A DNA stretch of 64,000 nucleotides from a bacterium (GCA_021833625.1 JAKBEU010000001.1:1-64000); one strand, 5' to 3'. Counted from the stretch's first letter, positions 41,672-51,606 are shown. Notes: generated by a model not told the origin, from the letters alone. Made by a program: numbers and translations.

Positions 41672-42226
41672 ATGAACACAGGTATTTTATTTATCGGCAT
41701 AGCAGTCGTTCTCGTTTTCTATCTCATCGGAACGTACAACTCATTTATCGTACTCAAAACCCGCATTCAAGAAGCGCTTTCAGGAATCGACGTCCAATTA
41801 AAAAGACGTGCAGAACTTATTCCGAACTTAGTCGAAACGGTGAAAGGATACGCAAAACATGAGAAGTCCGTCTTTGAAGATGTTACGAAAGCACGGTCTG
41901 CCCTTATGTCAGCAGGAACCTTGCAGGAAAAAGCCGAAGCTAACAACCAGGTTGCAGGTGCTTTGAAATCCTTATTTGCAGTTGCTGAGGCCTATCCGGA
42001 CCTTAAGGCAAACACAAACTTTCAGGATTTACAGCGCCAACTCGAGGATACCGAAGACAAAGTCGCATACTCAAGACAGTTTTACAACAGCAACGTATTG
42101 GAATTCAACAGCAAGATACAGTTATTTCCAAGCAACGTCATTGCAAACATGTTTGGATTTAAGTCTGCTGAATTTTTTGCAGCAAACGAGGAAGAAAGAA
42201 AAGCGGTCAAAGTTTCGTTTTCCTAA
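41672..42226 (+). CDS. lemA: LemA family protein
   Basis: The 184-residue protein has an N-terminal membrane helix (about 4-20, [17 protein letters not shown]) and the LemA helical domain: [60 protein letters not shown] and [19 protein letters not shown]. This is one of the most conserved bacterial envelope proteins of unclear role. In many genomes it is next to the HtpX protease, as here (90 bases downstream), which suggests joint work in membrane protein quality control. A start 24 bases upstream is possible but would lie before the strong ribosome site. Confidence 0.93.
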   Translation: MNTGILFIGIAVVLVFYLIGTYNSFIVLKTRIQEALSGIDVQLKRRAELIPNLVETVKGYAKHEKSVFEDVTKARSALMSAGTLQEKAEANNQVAGALKSLFAVAEAYPDLKANTNFQDLQRQLEDTEDKVAYSRQFYNSNVLEFNSKIQLFPSNVIANMFGFKSAEFFAANEEERKAVKVSFS

Positions 42227-42242
42227 TTTGGTATATTACACG

Positions 42243-42293
42243 CATTGTTCCATTGAGTAGTGGGAGACATCTTGCTCAAACAATGGAGCAATG
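42243..42293 (+). promoter_or_regulatory. Large imperfect hairpin between lemA and htpX
   Basis: The arm CATTGTTCCATTGAG (42243-42257) pairs with CTCAAACAATGGAGCAATG (42275-42293), with one three-base bulge and a G-T pair, around a 17-base loop. It ends 23 bases before the htpX ATG and lacks a T tract, so it is more likely an mRNA stability or translation element than a terminator. Confidence 0.4.
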
Positions 42294-42316
42294 AAGTAGT
42301 TTAGCAAGTATCTATT

Positions 42317-43210
42317 ATGACACTTTATTCGCAGGTGAGCTCAAACAAGACAAAGTCCTTATTCATCTTCGGACTGTTTATCGCTCTCATTTCGGGCTTT
42401 TTTTACCTTGTCGGATTATATTACGATAACGGATCCGGCTACTTTGTAGCGGGACTGTTGTTTTCTTCCATCTCGTCAGTTTTTAGTTATTTTTATGCCG
42501 ACAAAATAGTCCTTATGTCCGTCAAGGCACATCCAGCCGATAAAAAGACATATTTTGATTTTTATACCGTTGCCGAAAATTTGGCGATAGCCGACGGACT
42601 TCCCGTACCGAAGCTCTATGTAATTGATGATCCGTCCCCCAACGCATTTGCAACGGGGCGAGACCCAAAGCACGCGGTCGTGTGCGCCACATCCGGACTT
42701 CTGTCGCTTCTTGACAGAGGCGAGCTTGAAGGGGTTATTGCACATGAATTGTCACATGTCAAAAATTATGACGTGTTGGTGATGACGGTTGTTAGCGTGC
42801 TTGTCGGTACGGTTTCACTCGTGGCCGACTGGATCATGCGAAGCCTTTGGTGGCGTGACCGTGACGATGACCGCGATCGCGGAAGCAGTCCGATTATGTT
42901 TATTCTCTTGCTTGTTGCGCTTATCTTAGCTCCTCTTGCGGCGACGATTATTCAACTGGCAATCTCACAAAAGCGGGAATTTTTGGCTGATGCAAGTGGG
43001 GCCCTTCTGACCCGCTATCCGGAAGGACTTGCGCGTGCGCTTGAGAAAATAAGCGGCTATCCGCGTTCCATGTCCTCAGCAACGACCGCAACAGCCCATC
43101 TGTTTATCAGTAATCCGTTTAAGAAAGATCAAAAGGGGAGCTGGCTTACCAATCTTTTCAGCACTCATCCTCCCGTTGAAGAAAGAATAAAGATATTAAG
43201 GTCCCTATAA
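42317..43210 (+). CDS. htpX: HtpX-like M48 membrane metalloprotease
   Basis: 297 residues. Two N-terminal membrane helices (about 15-60) come before the protease domain with the zinc motif HELSH (His143, Glu144, His147) in GVIAHELSHVKNYDVLVM. Two further membrane segments follow (about 150-170 and 190-220). The third zinc ligand region is QKREFLADASGALLTRYPEG. HtpX cleaves damaged membrane proteins. The C-terminus LFSTHPPVEERIKIL is the family-typical end. It follows lemA, a frequent pair, and is followed by murT after only three bases. Confidence 0.95.
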   Translation: MTLYSQVSSNKTKSLFIFGLFIALISGFFYLVGLYYDNGSGYFVAGLLFSSISSVFSYFYADKIVLMSVKAHPADKKTYFDFYTVAENLAIADGLPVPKLYVIDDPSPNAFATGRDPKHAVVCATSGLLSLLDRGELEGVIAHELSHVKNYDVLVMTVVSVLVGTVSLVADWIMRSLWWRDRDDDRDRGSSPIMFILLLVALILAPLAATIIQLAISQKREFLADASGALLTRYPEGLARALEKISGYPRSMSSATTATAHLFISNPFKKDQKGSWLTNLFSTHPPVEERIKILRSL

Positions 43211-43213
43211 CTT

Positions 43214-44530
43214 ATGCGCACACGACTTGCTTTTTTATCGGGAAAAATAATGGATGTTTTTATACGGTTGTTTCATCTTGGCGCAGGGTCTACGTGGCCG
43301 GGTGAAATAGCGCTGCGCATTGATGCGTTCTTTATCCGACGCATCTTATCCGGATCAAAAATAAGAACAATCATCGTTGTAGGAACTAATGGCAAGACAA
43401 CTACTTCATCAATGATTACCTATGGACTTGTGAAAGCAAAAAAAACGGTTATTCACAATCCTGAAGGCGCCAACCTCGCAAACGGAGTCGCTTCAGCGCT
43501 CATCAGGGGCGCAACGCTGGGCGGTACATTGACGTCTGATTTTGCCGTACTTGAAGTGGATGAAAATGCATTTACCCAGGTTATTCGGGATATTCCAAGT
43601 CCAAGTGCCGTCGTATTTCTCAATCTGTTCCGCGATCAACTTGACCGGTATGGGGAAGTTCACGCCATTGCAGCGCGTTGGAAGGAAGCACTGTCAAACA
43701 TTCCCTCTACAACGAAGCTTGTTGTTAACGGGGACGATCCTCAGCTTGTTTTTCTGAGTAAGGATAAGGCGTCGCAGACAACCTATTTCGGTGCTCCGCA
43801 GAAAGATAAAAAAAAGATACAACTGGGACATGACGTTGATTCCATTTACTGTCCCGTTTGCGGGAAGAAGCTGACCTATGATCTTGTCAGCTATTCCCAT
43901 TTGGGCGTTTTCCATTGTACGTGCGGCTTTAAGTCGCCTTTCATTTCAACAAATGAAGAAGTTTCTCTTCCCGGTTTTGCAGGCGTATATAACCGTTACA
44001 ACATGAACGGTGCACTTGCCACTCTTAGTGTGACTCTCAGGAAAAATCCCCACGCGGCACGAGAACTGCTTGACGGCTTTGCTCCTGCGTTTGGCCGTCA
44101 GGAACGGGTGAATGCAAGGGGACGCGACTGGATTCTTCTTCTTTCCAAAAATCCCGCAGGTTTTAACCAGTCCATACAAGCGGTGCCTGAGTTATTGCAG
44201 AATAAAAAAAGCACGGTAGTCCTTATTCTTAATGACCGCATTCCGGACGGCACGGATGTTTCGTGGATTTGGGATGTTGAATTTGAAAATGTATCCCGGT
44301 TCGCAACAGATATCATTGCAACGGGAGACAGAACGTATGACATGGCAATACGGATGAAGTACTGCTTTGAAAAAGAAGATGGGGAACGGGTAGAGGCAAT
44401 CGCCAATCTTGAAGAAGCGCTGAGTACCGCCGCAAAAAAACAAAGCTCCGAAGTTCCCATAATTCTTCTTGCGACATATACCGGAATGCTTGACGCAAGA
44501 GAATTGTTAGTCGGCAAAAAACTATTATGA
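43214..44530 (+). CDS. murT: Lipid II isoglutaminyl synthase, MurT subunit
   Basis: The 438-residue Mur-ligase-like protein has an ATP site IIVVGTNGKTTTSSMITYGL (Gly57 to Thr62). It continues with HNPEGANLANGVASALI, FLNLFRDQLDRYGEV and the MurT-specific zinc ribbon (Cys213 and Cys216 in YCPVCGKKL, then HCTCGF). The C-terminal DUF1727-like domain holds the catalytic region. With GatD it amidates D-Glu of lipid II to D-isoglutamine, needed for strong wall cross-linking in many Gram-positive bacteria. The reading frame overlaps gatD by four bases, so both subunits are made together. Confidence 0.93.
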   Translation: MRTRLAFLSGKIMDVFIRLFHLGAGSTWPGEIALRIDAFFIRRILSGSKIRTIIVVGTNGKTTTSSMITYGLVKAKKTVIHNPEGANLANGVASALIRGATLGGTLTSDFAVLEVDENAFTQVIRDIPSPSAVVFLNLFRDQLDRYGEVHAIAARWKEALSNIPSTTKLVVNGDDPQLVFLSKDKASQTTYFGAPQKDKKKIQLGHDVDSIYCPVCGKKLTYDLVSYSHLGVFHCTCGFKSPFISTNEEVSLPGFAGVYNRYNMNGALATLSVTLRKNPHAARELLDGFAPAFGRQERVNARGRDWILLLSKNPAGFNQSIQAVPELLQNKKSTVVLILNDRIPDGTDVSWIWDVEFENVSRFATDIIATGDRTYDMAIRMKYCFEKEDGERVEAIANLEEALSTAAKKQSSEVPIILLATYTGMLDARELLVGKKLL

Positions 44531-45300
44531 AAACAACATATTCGATAACAATCGGGTGGCTGTATCCTGACCTTATGAGCACTTACGGGGACAGGGGGAA
44601 CATTATCACCTTCAGAAAAAGATGTGCGTGGCGGGGGATACAAACAACACTTATTCCTATAGACAGTTCGCTTAACGCTGAGAAAATAGGGGAAATGGAC
44701 TTTATTTTCGGGGGAGGAAGCCAGGATTTGGAACAGGAATTAGTTATGAGAGATTTAAAAGGGAAAAAGTCGGAGGCAATCCGTCAAAAAATTGAAAAGG
44801 GAACTCCCGCCCTGTTTGTGTGTGGATCTCCACAGCTGATGGGTCACTACTATGAACCGGCAGAAGGAAAACGGATTGAGGGATTGGGTATTTTTGACAT
44901 CACCTCCGTTCATCCAGGGATTGACATGCCCCGTTGTATAGGGAACACGGTCGGAAGCGTCATCTGGGATAATCTCGGGACGAGTGAGCCGGATAACTTC
45001 ATTGTCGGATTTGAAAATCACGGAGGACGCACCTACCTCGGGAAAACGGCAAAACCCTTTGCCCGCGTCATCCGAGGATATGGGAACAACGGAGTCGATA
45101 AAACGGAAGGGGTCGTCTATAAAAATGCAATTGGATGCTATTATCACGGTCCGTTTCTACCGAAAAATCCAAGCGTGTCCGATTTTATTACAAGGCGGAT
45201 AATCGAGGTGAAGTATGGGGAAAAGATTGACTTGGCTCCCCTTTCCGACGCACTGGAAAATGCGGCACGGAAAACACTGTTTGAACGTTTTGGAGTTTAA
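44527..45300 (+). CDS. gatD: Lipid II isoglutaminyl synthase, GatD glutaminase subunit
   Basis: The 257-residue class I glutamine amidotransferase is of the CobB/CobQ-like type. The nucleophile Cys99 is in ALFVCGSPQLMGHYYEPA and the catalytic His207 in IGCYYHGPFLPKNP. The start ITIGWLYPDLMSTYGDRGNI is family-typical. It releases ammonia from glutamine for MurT. It must not be confused with archaeal GatD of tRNA amidation, although a true gatCAB operon starts 42 bases downstream. A promoter for gatC begins inside the end of this gene. Confidence 0.93.
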   Translation: MKTTYSITIGWLYPDLMSTYGDRGNIITFRKRCAWRGIQTTLIPIDSSLNAEKIGEMDFIFGGGSQDLEQELVMRDLKGKKSEAIRQKIEKGTPALFVCGSPQLMGHYYEPAEGKRIEGLGIFDITSVHPGIDMPRCIGNTVGSVIWDNLGTSEPDNFIVGFENHGGRTYLGKTAKPFARVIRGYGNNGVDKTEGVVYKNAIGCYYHGPFLPKNPSVSDFITRRIIEVKYGEKIDLAPLSDALENAARKTLFERFGV

Positions 45301-45308
45301 GATATAAT
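45281..45308 (+). promoter_or_regulatory. Promoter of gatCAB
   Basis: TTGAAC (45281-45286), 16 bases and TATAAT (45303-45308) lie 33 bases before the gatC ATG. The -35 box lies within the 3' end of gatD. Confidence 0.6.
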
Positions 45309-45341
45309 CTAGATTGTAAAATTACAAAATAATCCTGACAT

Positions 45342-45644
45342 ATGTCAACAAAAAATATGCTTTCGAAAGATGAAGTCTTACATCTTTCAAAGCTGGCAAA
45401 CCTTACTCTTTCAGACGCAGAAATTAAAAAATATGGTAGTCAACTTGCCGAAACCATTGACTACGTCAAGAATCTTGACGAGTTGAAAACGGAAAAAGTA
45501 GCTCCGACCAACTCGGTTGTTGATCTTTCAAATGTGTCCTTTGAAGACGGGACGGAAAACACAAGAGGCCTTTCGCAGCAAGAAGCGCTGTCAAACGGCA
45601 AAACAATCGTTGACAATTCATTCTCACTGGGAAGAATAATGTAA
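45342..45644 (+). CDS. gatC: Asp/Glu-tRNA amidotransferase subunit C
   Basis: The 100-residue protein has the GatC pattern: LSKDEVLHLSKLANLTLSDA, YGSQLAETIDYVKNLDELKT, then the extended VAPTNSVVDLSNVSFEDGT that wraps around GatA. It stabilises the GatA-GatB complex, which turns misacylated Glu-tRNA-Gln or Asp-tRNA-Asn into the amidated forms. It is five bases upstream of gatA and is the first gene of the operon. Confidence 0.93.
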   Translation: MSTKNMLSKDEVLHLSKLANLTLSDAEIKKYGSQLAETIDYVKNLDELKTEKVAPTNSVVDLSNVSFEDGTENTRGLSQQEALSNGKTIVDNSFSLGRIM

Positions 45645-45648
45645 AAAT

Positions 45649-47034
45649 ATGATACTCGGAAAAACTATTTTGGAGCTTAAAGAACTCCTTAACACAAAAA
45701 AAATATCAAGGGAAGAAGTATTTTCTTTTTTTGAAAAAAGAATTAAAAAATACAATCCCGCATTAAACGCATATCTGACCGTCCAGGACAGAATGGGAAA
45801 CGCAGCGCAGGAAGGACCTCTTTCTGGCGTTCCGCTTGCCATAAAGGACAATTTTTGCACCAAAGGAGTACGTACTACCGCCTCCTCAAATGTCCTGAAT
45901 GACTTTATCCCACCTTACGAATCAACAGTTACCTCAAAACTGAAACGGGCAGGATATGAGCTGCTCGGGAAAACCAATATGGATGCGTGGGCGCATGGAT
46001 CCTCAACTGAGACTTCCGACTTTGGGCCTACGAAAAATCCATGGGACACAGCGCGCAGTCCGGGCGGCTCCTCAGGCGGAACTGCAGCTGCAGTCTCTGC
46101 GTATTTGGCGCCGGGAGGAATCGGGAGTGAAACGGCAGGTTCTATTCGTCAGCCAGCTGCGTGGAGTGGTATTGTAGGACTGAAGCCGACCTACGGACGT
46201 GTCTCACGTTACGGAGTCATTGCAATGGGATCATCTTTTGACTGTCCCGGTCCCATGACTCTTTCCGTGTCGGACGCCGCCTATCTGCTTGGCATAATTG
46301 CAGGAAATGACAGGTTCGACGGTACCTCTTCTCCTTCTCCCGTTGGAGAATATATGAAGGATATGAAAGAAAAACGGACTTTTACCATAGGAATCCCTGC
46401 CGACTATTTTGAAGGTCTGGAACCGGGTACGGAAAAGCGGCTTCGCGAAGCGATTGCAGTGTTTAAAAAAAGCGGACACAAAGTAAAGTCAATTTCGCTT
46501 CTTTCTCCGAAGTATTCCATTTCCGACTATACCATTCTGCAGCGAGCTGAAGTGTCGTCCAATTTGGCCCGCTTTGACGGGATACGTTACGGAAACCCCC
46601 GCACACAGTTCGGGAGTGAAGCAAAAAGACGCATAATGCTCGGGACCTATACGCTCTCCTACGGGTACTACGATGCGTTTTATAAAAAGGCGCAGAAGGT
46701 AAGAACGCTTATCATTAATGATTTTAAGCGGGCATTTAAGGAGGTTGATGCAATAGTTGCTCCGACCACTCCCGTGACGGCACTCAAGCTTGGTGAATTC
46801 GAAAAATATCCGTTCTTCGGGGAGATGATGGACGTCATGAACGAGCCCGGTGCAATGGCAGGAATTCCTGCAATCAATCTGCCCGTAGGTCTTGATTCAA
46901 ACAACTTACCTGTCGGCATGCAGATTATGGGAAATTATTTTGATGAAGGATCAATCCTCAATCTTGCGTACCAGTTTGAACAGGAAACGGAGTTGATGGG
47001 CGTTATCAAACGGGGAGTTTCGAATTTAAAATAA
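45649..47034 (+). CDS. gatA: Asp/Glu-tRNA amidotransferase subunit A
   Basis: The 461-residue amidase-signature enzyme has the triad Lys66 (AIKDNF), Ser141/Ser142 in the Gly-Ser-rich SPGGSSGGTAAAV and the nucleophile Ser165 in GSETAGSIRQPAAW. Usual family members read GSDTGGSIRQP, so two conservative changes are seen. It hydrolyses glutamine and channels ammonia to GatB. Length is slightly below the typical 480-490 residues. It is placed between gatC and gatB with 4- and 1-base gaps. Confidence 0.95.
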   Translation: MILGKTILELKELLNTKKISREEVFSFFEKRIKKYNPALNAYLTVQDRMGNAAQEGPLSGVPLAIKDNFCTKGVRTTASSNVLNDFIPPYESTVTSKLKRAGYELLGKTNMDAWAHGSSTETSDFGPTKNPWDTARSPGGSSGGTAAAVSAYLAPGGIGSETAGSIRQPAAWSGIVGLKPTYGRVSRYGVIAMGSSFDCPGPMTLSVSDAAYLLGIIAGNDRFDGTSSPSPVGEYMKDMKEKRTFTIGIPADYFEGLEPGTEKRLREAIAVFKKSGHKVKSISLLSPKYSISDYTILQRAEVSSNLARFDGIRYGNPRTQFGSEAKRRIMLGTYTLSYGYYDAFYKKAQKVRTLIINDFKRAFKEVDAIVAPTTPVTALKLGEFEKYPFFGEMMDVMNEPGAMAGIPAINLPVGLDSNNLPVGMQIMGNYFDEGSILNLAYQFEQETELMGVIKRGVSNLK

Positions 47035-47035
47035 T

Positions 47036-48361
47036 ATGGAAAAAAAATATACGCCGGTCATAGGACTTGAGGTGCACGTCGAACTGAAGACAAAATCAAA
47101 AATGTTTTGTCAGTGTGATGCAAACTATTTCGGCGCAAAACCCAATACTCACGTTTGTCCTGTCTGTATGGGGATGCCGGGAGCGCTTCCCGTTCCCAAT
47201 AAAACTGCCATTGAATGGATGCAGAGAGTCGGAAAAGCGCTTAACTGTACGATAACCGCAAATTCAAAATTCGACCGCAAGCACTATTCCTATCCCGATC
47301 TTCCGAAGGGCTATCAGATAAGTCAGTATGATGAACCGTTTGCTGTAAAAGGAAAAGTGACGGTCAAAAACCCGTATGTAAAGGGAGAGGCGAAATCATT
47401 CCGGATAACAAGAGTGCATATGGAAGAGGATACCGCAAAACTTTCCCATGAAGGATCAAATACGCTTGTTGACTTCAACAGGTCAAGCGTTCCACTTGTT
47501 GAAATAGTGACGGAGCCTGATTTTTCCAGTGCGGAAGACGTCAAAATGTTTCTTGAAGAATTGCAGGTCATTATCCGCTATCTTGGAGTGTCCGATGCCG
47601 ACATGGAAAAAGGAAGTATGCGCCTTGAGCCGAATATCAGCGTGATGAAGACGGGGCTCGGCACACTGCCTCCGTACAAAGTAGAAGTAAAAAACATCAA
47701 CTCATTCCGCTTTGTAAAGGAAGCGATTGAGTACGAAGTGAAACGGCAAATTGTGTTGCTTGAAAAAGGGGAGACGCCCAAACAGGAGACCCGCGGGTAT
47801 GACGACGTAAAACGGATTACCTACAGTCAGCGGAGCAAAGAAGATGCGCAGGATTACCGCTATTTTCCGGACCCTGACATTCCGCCGTTTGCATTTGATG
47901 AAAAATACCGGCGCGATATTGAAAACAGCCTTCCGGAACTGCCTCCCGCCAAAATGGAACGGTTTGAAAAAGAGTTAAAAGTAAAGGAAGTGGATGCGTT
48001 CATCCTGACTCGTGATCTTGGAACGGCTGACTATTTTGAAAAAGCATGTAAGGCCTTAAAAGCGGAAAAAATTGAACCGCAATCCGTTGCGAACATAATA
48101 ATCAATAAAAGATTATTGACTTCCCTGAAGCTTGAAGATTTTGTTTCAAAGGCAAAAGGATTATTGGCCGCCAAAAAAACAGACACGGCCTTACTTGAAA
48201 AGAATATTGCGGAAGTCATAAAACAGAACCCTCAGGTAGTTGCTGACGTTAAAGGCGGGAAGCAGAGTGCCATAATGTTTCTCGTGGGACAGGTCATGAA
48301 AATGATGAAAGGACAGGCAGATGCAAAGACGGTAATCCAAACGCTAAAAGAAAAGTTGTAA
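47036..48361 (+). CDS. gatB: Asp/Glu-tRNA amidotransferase subunit B
   Basis: The 441-residue subunit has the GatB kinase-like catalytic domain (YTPVIGLEVHVELKTKSKMF, FDRKHYSYPDLPKGYQISQY, DFNRSSVPLVEIVTEPD) and a zinc site (CQCDANYFG, then HVCPVCMG). It ends with helical and YqeY-like domains that recognise the tRNA (NPQVVADVKGGKQSAIMFLV). It transfers ammonia to the acyl group of misacylated tRNA using ATP. It is shorter than the usual 475 residues, mostly through trimmed loops. Confidence 0.95.
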   Translation: MEKKYTPVIGLEVHVELKTKSKMFCQCDANYFGAKPNTHVCPVCMGMPGALPVPNKTAIEWMQRVGKALNCTITANSKFDRKHYSYPDLPKGYQISQYDEPFAVKGKVTVKNPYVKGEAKSFRITRVHMEEDTAKLSHEGSNTLVDFNRSSVPLVEIVTEPDFSSAEDVKMFLEELQVIIRYLGVSDADMEKGSMRLEPNISVMKTGLGTLPPYKVEVKNINSFRFVKEAIEYEVKRQIVLLEKGETPKQETRGYDDVKRITYSQRSKEDAQDYRYFPDPDIPPFAFDEKYRRDIENSLPELPPAKMERFEKELKVKEVDAFILTRDLGTADYFEKACKALKAEKIEPQSVANIIINKRLLTSLKLEDFVSKAKGLLAAKKTDTALLEKNIAEVIKQNPQVVADVKGGKQSAIMFLVGQVMKMMKGQADAKTVIQTLKEKL

Positions 48362-48384
48362 CTTAATCTTGAGCTCGATATAAT
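48356..48384 (+). promoter_or_regulatory. Promoter of dnaE (leaderless)
   Basis: TTGTAA (48356-48361), a 17-base spacer and TATAAT (48379-48384). The ATG starts six bases after the -10 box, so the RNA start should fall on or beside the first codon. Confidence 0.65.
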
Positions 48385-48390
48385 AAGAAA

Positions 48391-51300
48391 ATGGCGTTTA
48401 CTCATCTGCATGTTCATACAGAATACTCACTTCTTGATGGGATGAGCCGAATAAGTGAAGTGCTCCAAAAAGCGAAAGATATGGGGATGACCTCCCTTGC
48501 CATAACTGATCACGGAGCTCTTTATGGAGCTTTTAAATTCTTTCTTAAAGCAAAAGACGTCGGTATCAAACCGATTATCGGAGTTGAAGTATATAAAGCA
48601 AAACATTCCCGACTGGACCGTGATGCGGTTGAGGACAAAGGGCGCTACCATCTCGTGCTTCTTGCAAAAAATCTAACGGGATATCGCAACCTGATGAAAC
48701 TCGTGAGCGTTGCCCATCTTGAAGGAATGTATTACAAACCGAGAGTTGATTTTGAAATCCTTGAAAAATACAAGGAAGGGGTTATCGCACTTTCCGCATG
48801 TTTGGCGGGTGAAATTCCGCAGGCCATTCTGGCAGGACAAAACAAAACCGCAGAAGAACTGGTGCAAAAATACCAATCGATTTACGGTGAGGATTTCTAC
48901 CTTGAGATGCAGCGTCATCCCAATGTCCCCGACCAGGATGTAGTGAATAAAGAATTGGTTGCTCTCAGCCGAAAGTTTGGAATCCCCCTTGTTGCAACAA
49001 ACGACGTGCACTATATCTTAGAGTCTGATGCATACGCTCAGGAAGTACTTCTTTGTATCCAAACACAACGGACGATATTTGAAAAAAACAGACCAATGTC
49101 CATGTTTGACGTTCCGGACTACTACTTTAAATCTGAAGAAGAAATGCGGACAGCCTTCAGCGACTTGCCTGAGGCAATTGAGAATACGAATGTCATTGCG
49201 GAAAAATGTAATGTTGAAATCCCATACGGCAAATGGGTTCTTCCGAAATATGATACTCCCGACAATATGCCCGGAGATCTTTATTTGCGCCAGCTGGTAG
49301 AGGAACGGAAAGGAAGAGTTTTAGGATTTGACAAAAAACTTATTGACGAGAGGTTGGAGTATGAACTGAAAATCATCATCGGAAAAGGATATGGTACATA
49401 TTTTCTTATTGTTCAAGACTTTGTAAACTGGGCAAAAAATAAAGGATTGGGAGTAGGACCGGGCCGAGGATCCGTTGCAGGATCACTTGTTGCCTATGTC
49501 CTTCGCATTACCGACATCAATCCGCTTGAGCACGGTCTTCCGTTTGAACGCTTCCTTAATCCGGAGCGTCCTACCCCTCCTGATATCGATATTGATTTTG
49601 CCGATATCCAGCGTGATGAAGTACTGGCCTACGTTACGGACAAATACGGAAAAGATAAAGTTGCACAGATTATTACCTTCGGAACAATGGAAGCCCGCAT
49701 GGCAGTACGCGACGTTGCGCGTGCCCTTGGCATGTCCTACTCCCAAGGGGACAGAATTGCCAAAATGATTCCTATGGGAAAACAGGGAGCCAAAATGAAA
49801 CTCTCCCAGGCACTTGCCGAAACGCCGCCGCTTAAGTACGCCTACGACAATGAACCGGAAACAAAACGAATGATAGATGTGGCGCAGCGCATTGAAGGGC
49901 TGCCGCGCCATTCCTCAGTTCACGCGGCAGGAGTTATCATTGCAGCGGATGATCTTACCAATTTCGTCCCCATTCAAACCGAGCCGAAACAAAACAGGGT
50001 AATTACGCAGTACGACATGTACTGTCTCGACTTAAATGCAGTTCAAAACAACAGGGCCGTCGGACTTCTTAAGGTCGACTTTTTGGGCCTTCGCAACTTG
50101 ACGATTTTGGATAACGCAATAAAGTTTACCGAGCAGACAACGGGAAGCAAAATAGACATCCACGAAATCCGTATGGATGACAAGAAAACATATGATCTTA
50201 TTTCAGACGGCAACACGATAGGCGTCTTCCAGTTGGAATCTGCAGGTATGCGCCGCTTGGCACGCGATCTTAAACCGAATAAAATGAGCGACATTACCGC
50301 TATGGTCGCCCTTTTCCGCCCCGGTCCGATGGATCTTATTCCGATGTTTTTGGAAGGAAAACTCAACCCGAAAACCATCAAATACCTTCATCCCGACTTA
50401 GAAAAAATTATGGGAGAGACGTACGGCGTTCTCGTCTATCAGGAACAGGTGATGGAAATTGCCCACAGTCTTGCGGGTTACTCAATGAGCGAAGCAGACA
50501 ATCTGCGCATGGCAATGGGAAAAAAGAAAAAATCCCTCATGGACATGGAACACAAGAAATTTATCCAAGGGTGCGTAAAGAACGGATATACGAAGACGAT
50601 GGCGGAGAAAATATTCGAATTTATGGAGAAGTTCGCCGCATACGGATTCAATAAGCCGCATTCCGCATCATACGCTCTTATTGCCTACTGGACAGCTTAT
50701 ATGAAGGCAAATTATCCCGTTGAATACATGACTGCCCTTTTGTCAGCCGAACTTCAGGGTGTAGCCGGCCCTATGCGCGAGGTAAAAATGGCGCAAGGGA
50801 TTGAGGAGTGTAGACGGATGGATATTGCCGTTTTGCCGCCTGACATCAACAAATCAACCCACGGTTTTTCCATTGAAGGAAGCAGTATCCGCTTCGGATT
50901 GTCAGCCATAAAAAACGTCGGGAGCGCTGCCATTGATTCCATCATTACGGCCCGTGCCACAGGCCTCTTTACCGGGTTTAAAGACTTCTTGAATAGAGTA
51001 GATCTGCGCAAGGTCAATAAAAAAACAATTGAAAGCCTTATTGAAGCCGGTGCATTTGAGCATTTTGCCAATCATGCGACTCTCCTTCATAATTATCCGA
51101 TAGTGGTAAAGGATATTGCCGATGCAAAAGAAGGCGAATCAAAAGGACAGTTCGGGTTATTCGCCGGACAGGTGCAGGAGAAAAAAATGGTGGATAATTT
51201 TGAACCCCTTCCGGAGCTTTCCGAGGATGTGTTGACTCTCCAGGAGAAAGAAGTCATTGGCTTTTTAATCAGCCGCAATCCCCTAACACGTTTTGCGGAT

Positions 51301-51606
51301 ATTATCCAGAAAAAGGCCACAAAACACATAGGAGAAGTCGCAAAGAGCGATGCAAATAAAATGGTTATCCTGGTCGGAGTCATCAGCTCAAAAAAAATCA
51401 TCAAGACAAAAAAAGACAATAAGGAGATGGCATTCGTCAGTATGTATGATGATACGGGGTCGATTGAAGGAGTCTTTTTTCCCCGGACTTTTGAGAAATT
51501 GAAGGCGATGATAAACGTAAATCAGGTGATTATCGCAAAGGGAAAAGTGGTGGAGCGGGATGACTCCATGAGCTTTCTTGTCGAGAATGCCGTTAAGTTA
51601 GGTTGA
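48391..51606 (+). CDS. dnaE: DNA polymerase III subunit alpha
   Basis: The 1071-residue replicative polymerase has an N-terminal PHP domain (FTHLHVHTEYSLLDGMSRIS, LAITDHGALYG) and the polymerase core with GRGSVAGSLVAYVLRITDIN. The catalytic acidic motif is PDIDIDF (Asp400 and Asp402). It also has fingers HAAGVIIAADDLTNFVPIQT and RPGPMDLIPMF, a helix-hairpin-helix region and a C-terminal OB fold (KMVILVGVISSKKIIKTKKD). It is slightly shorter than E. coli DnaE (1160), chiefly at the C-terminus. It has no proofreading exonuclease module. Transcription starts at its own promoter after gatB. Confidence 0.97.
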   Translation: MAFTHLHVHTEYSLLDGMSRISEVLQKAKDMGMTSLAITDHGALYGAFKFFLKAKDVGIKPIIGVEVYKAKHSRLDRDAVEDKGRYHLVLLAKNLTGYRNLMKLVSVAHLEGMYYKPRVDFEILEKYKEGVIALSACLAGEIPQAILAGQNKTAEELVQKYQSIYGEDFYLEMQRHPNVPDQDVVNKELVALSRKFGIPLVATNDVHYILESDAYAQEVLLCIQTQRTIFEKNRPMSMFDVPDYYFKSEEEMRTAFSDLPEAIENTNVIAEKCNVEIPYGKWVLPKYDTPDNMPGDLYLRQLVEERKGRVLGFDKKLIDERLEYELKIIIGKGYGTYFLIVQDFVNWAKNKGLGVGPGRGSVAGSLVAYVLRITDINPLEHGLPFERFLNPERPTPPDIDIDFADIQRDEVLAYVTDKYGKDKVAQIITFGTMEARMAVRDVARALGMSYSQGDRIAKMIPMGKQGAKMKLSQALAETPPLKYAYDNEPETKRMIDVAQRIEGLPRHSSVHAAGVIIAADDLTNFVPIQTEPKQNRVITQYDMYCLDLNAVQNNRAVGLLKVDFLGLRNLTILDNAIKFTEQTTGSKIDIHEIRMDDKKTYDLISDGNTIGVFQLESAGMRRLARDLKPNKMSDITAMVALFRPGPMDLIPMFLEGKLNPKTIKYLHPDLEKIMGETYGVLVYQEQVMEIAHSLAGYSMSEADNLRMAMGKKKKSLMDMEHKKFIQGCVKNGYTKTMAEKIFEFMEKFAAYGFNKPHSASYALIAYWTAYMKANYPVEYMTALLSAELQGVAGPMREVKMAQGIEECRRMDIAVLPPDINKSTHGFSIEGSSIRFGLSAIKNVGSAAIDSIITARATGLFTGFKDFLNRVDLRKVNKKTIESLIEAGAFEHFANHATLLHNYPIVVKDIADAKEGESKGQFGLFAGQVQEKKMVDNFEPLPELSEDVLTLQEKEVIGFLISRNPLTRFADIIQKKATKHIGEVAKSDANKMVILVGVISSKKIIKTKKDNKEMAFVSMYDDTGSIEGVFFPRTFEKLKAMINVNQVIIAKGKVVERDDSMSFLVENAVKLG

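Noticed and set aside
44527-45300. GatD read as a tRNA amidotransferase subunit because gatCAB is adjacent
   Set aside because: The protein has the class I Cys/His glutaminase fold partnered with MurT, not the asparaginase-type fold of archaeal GatD.
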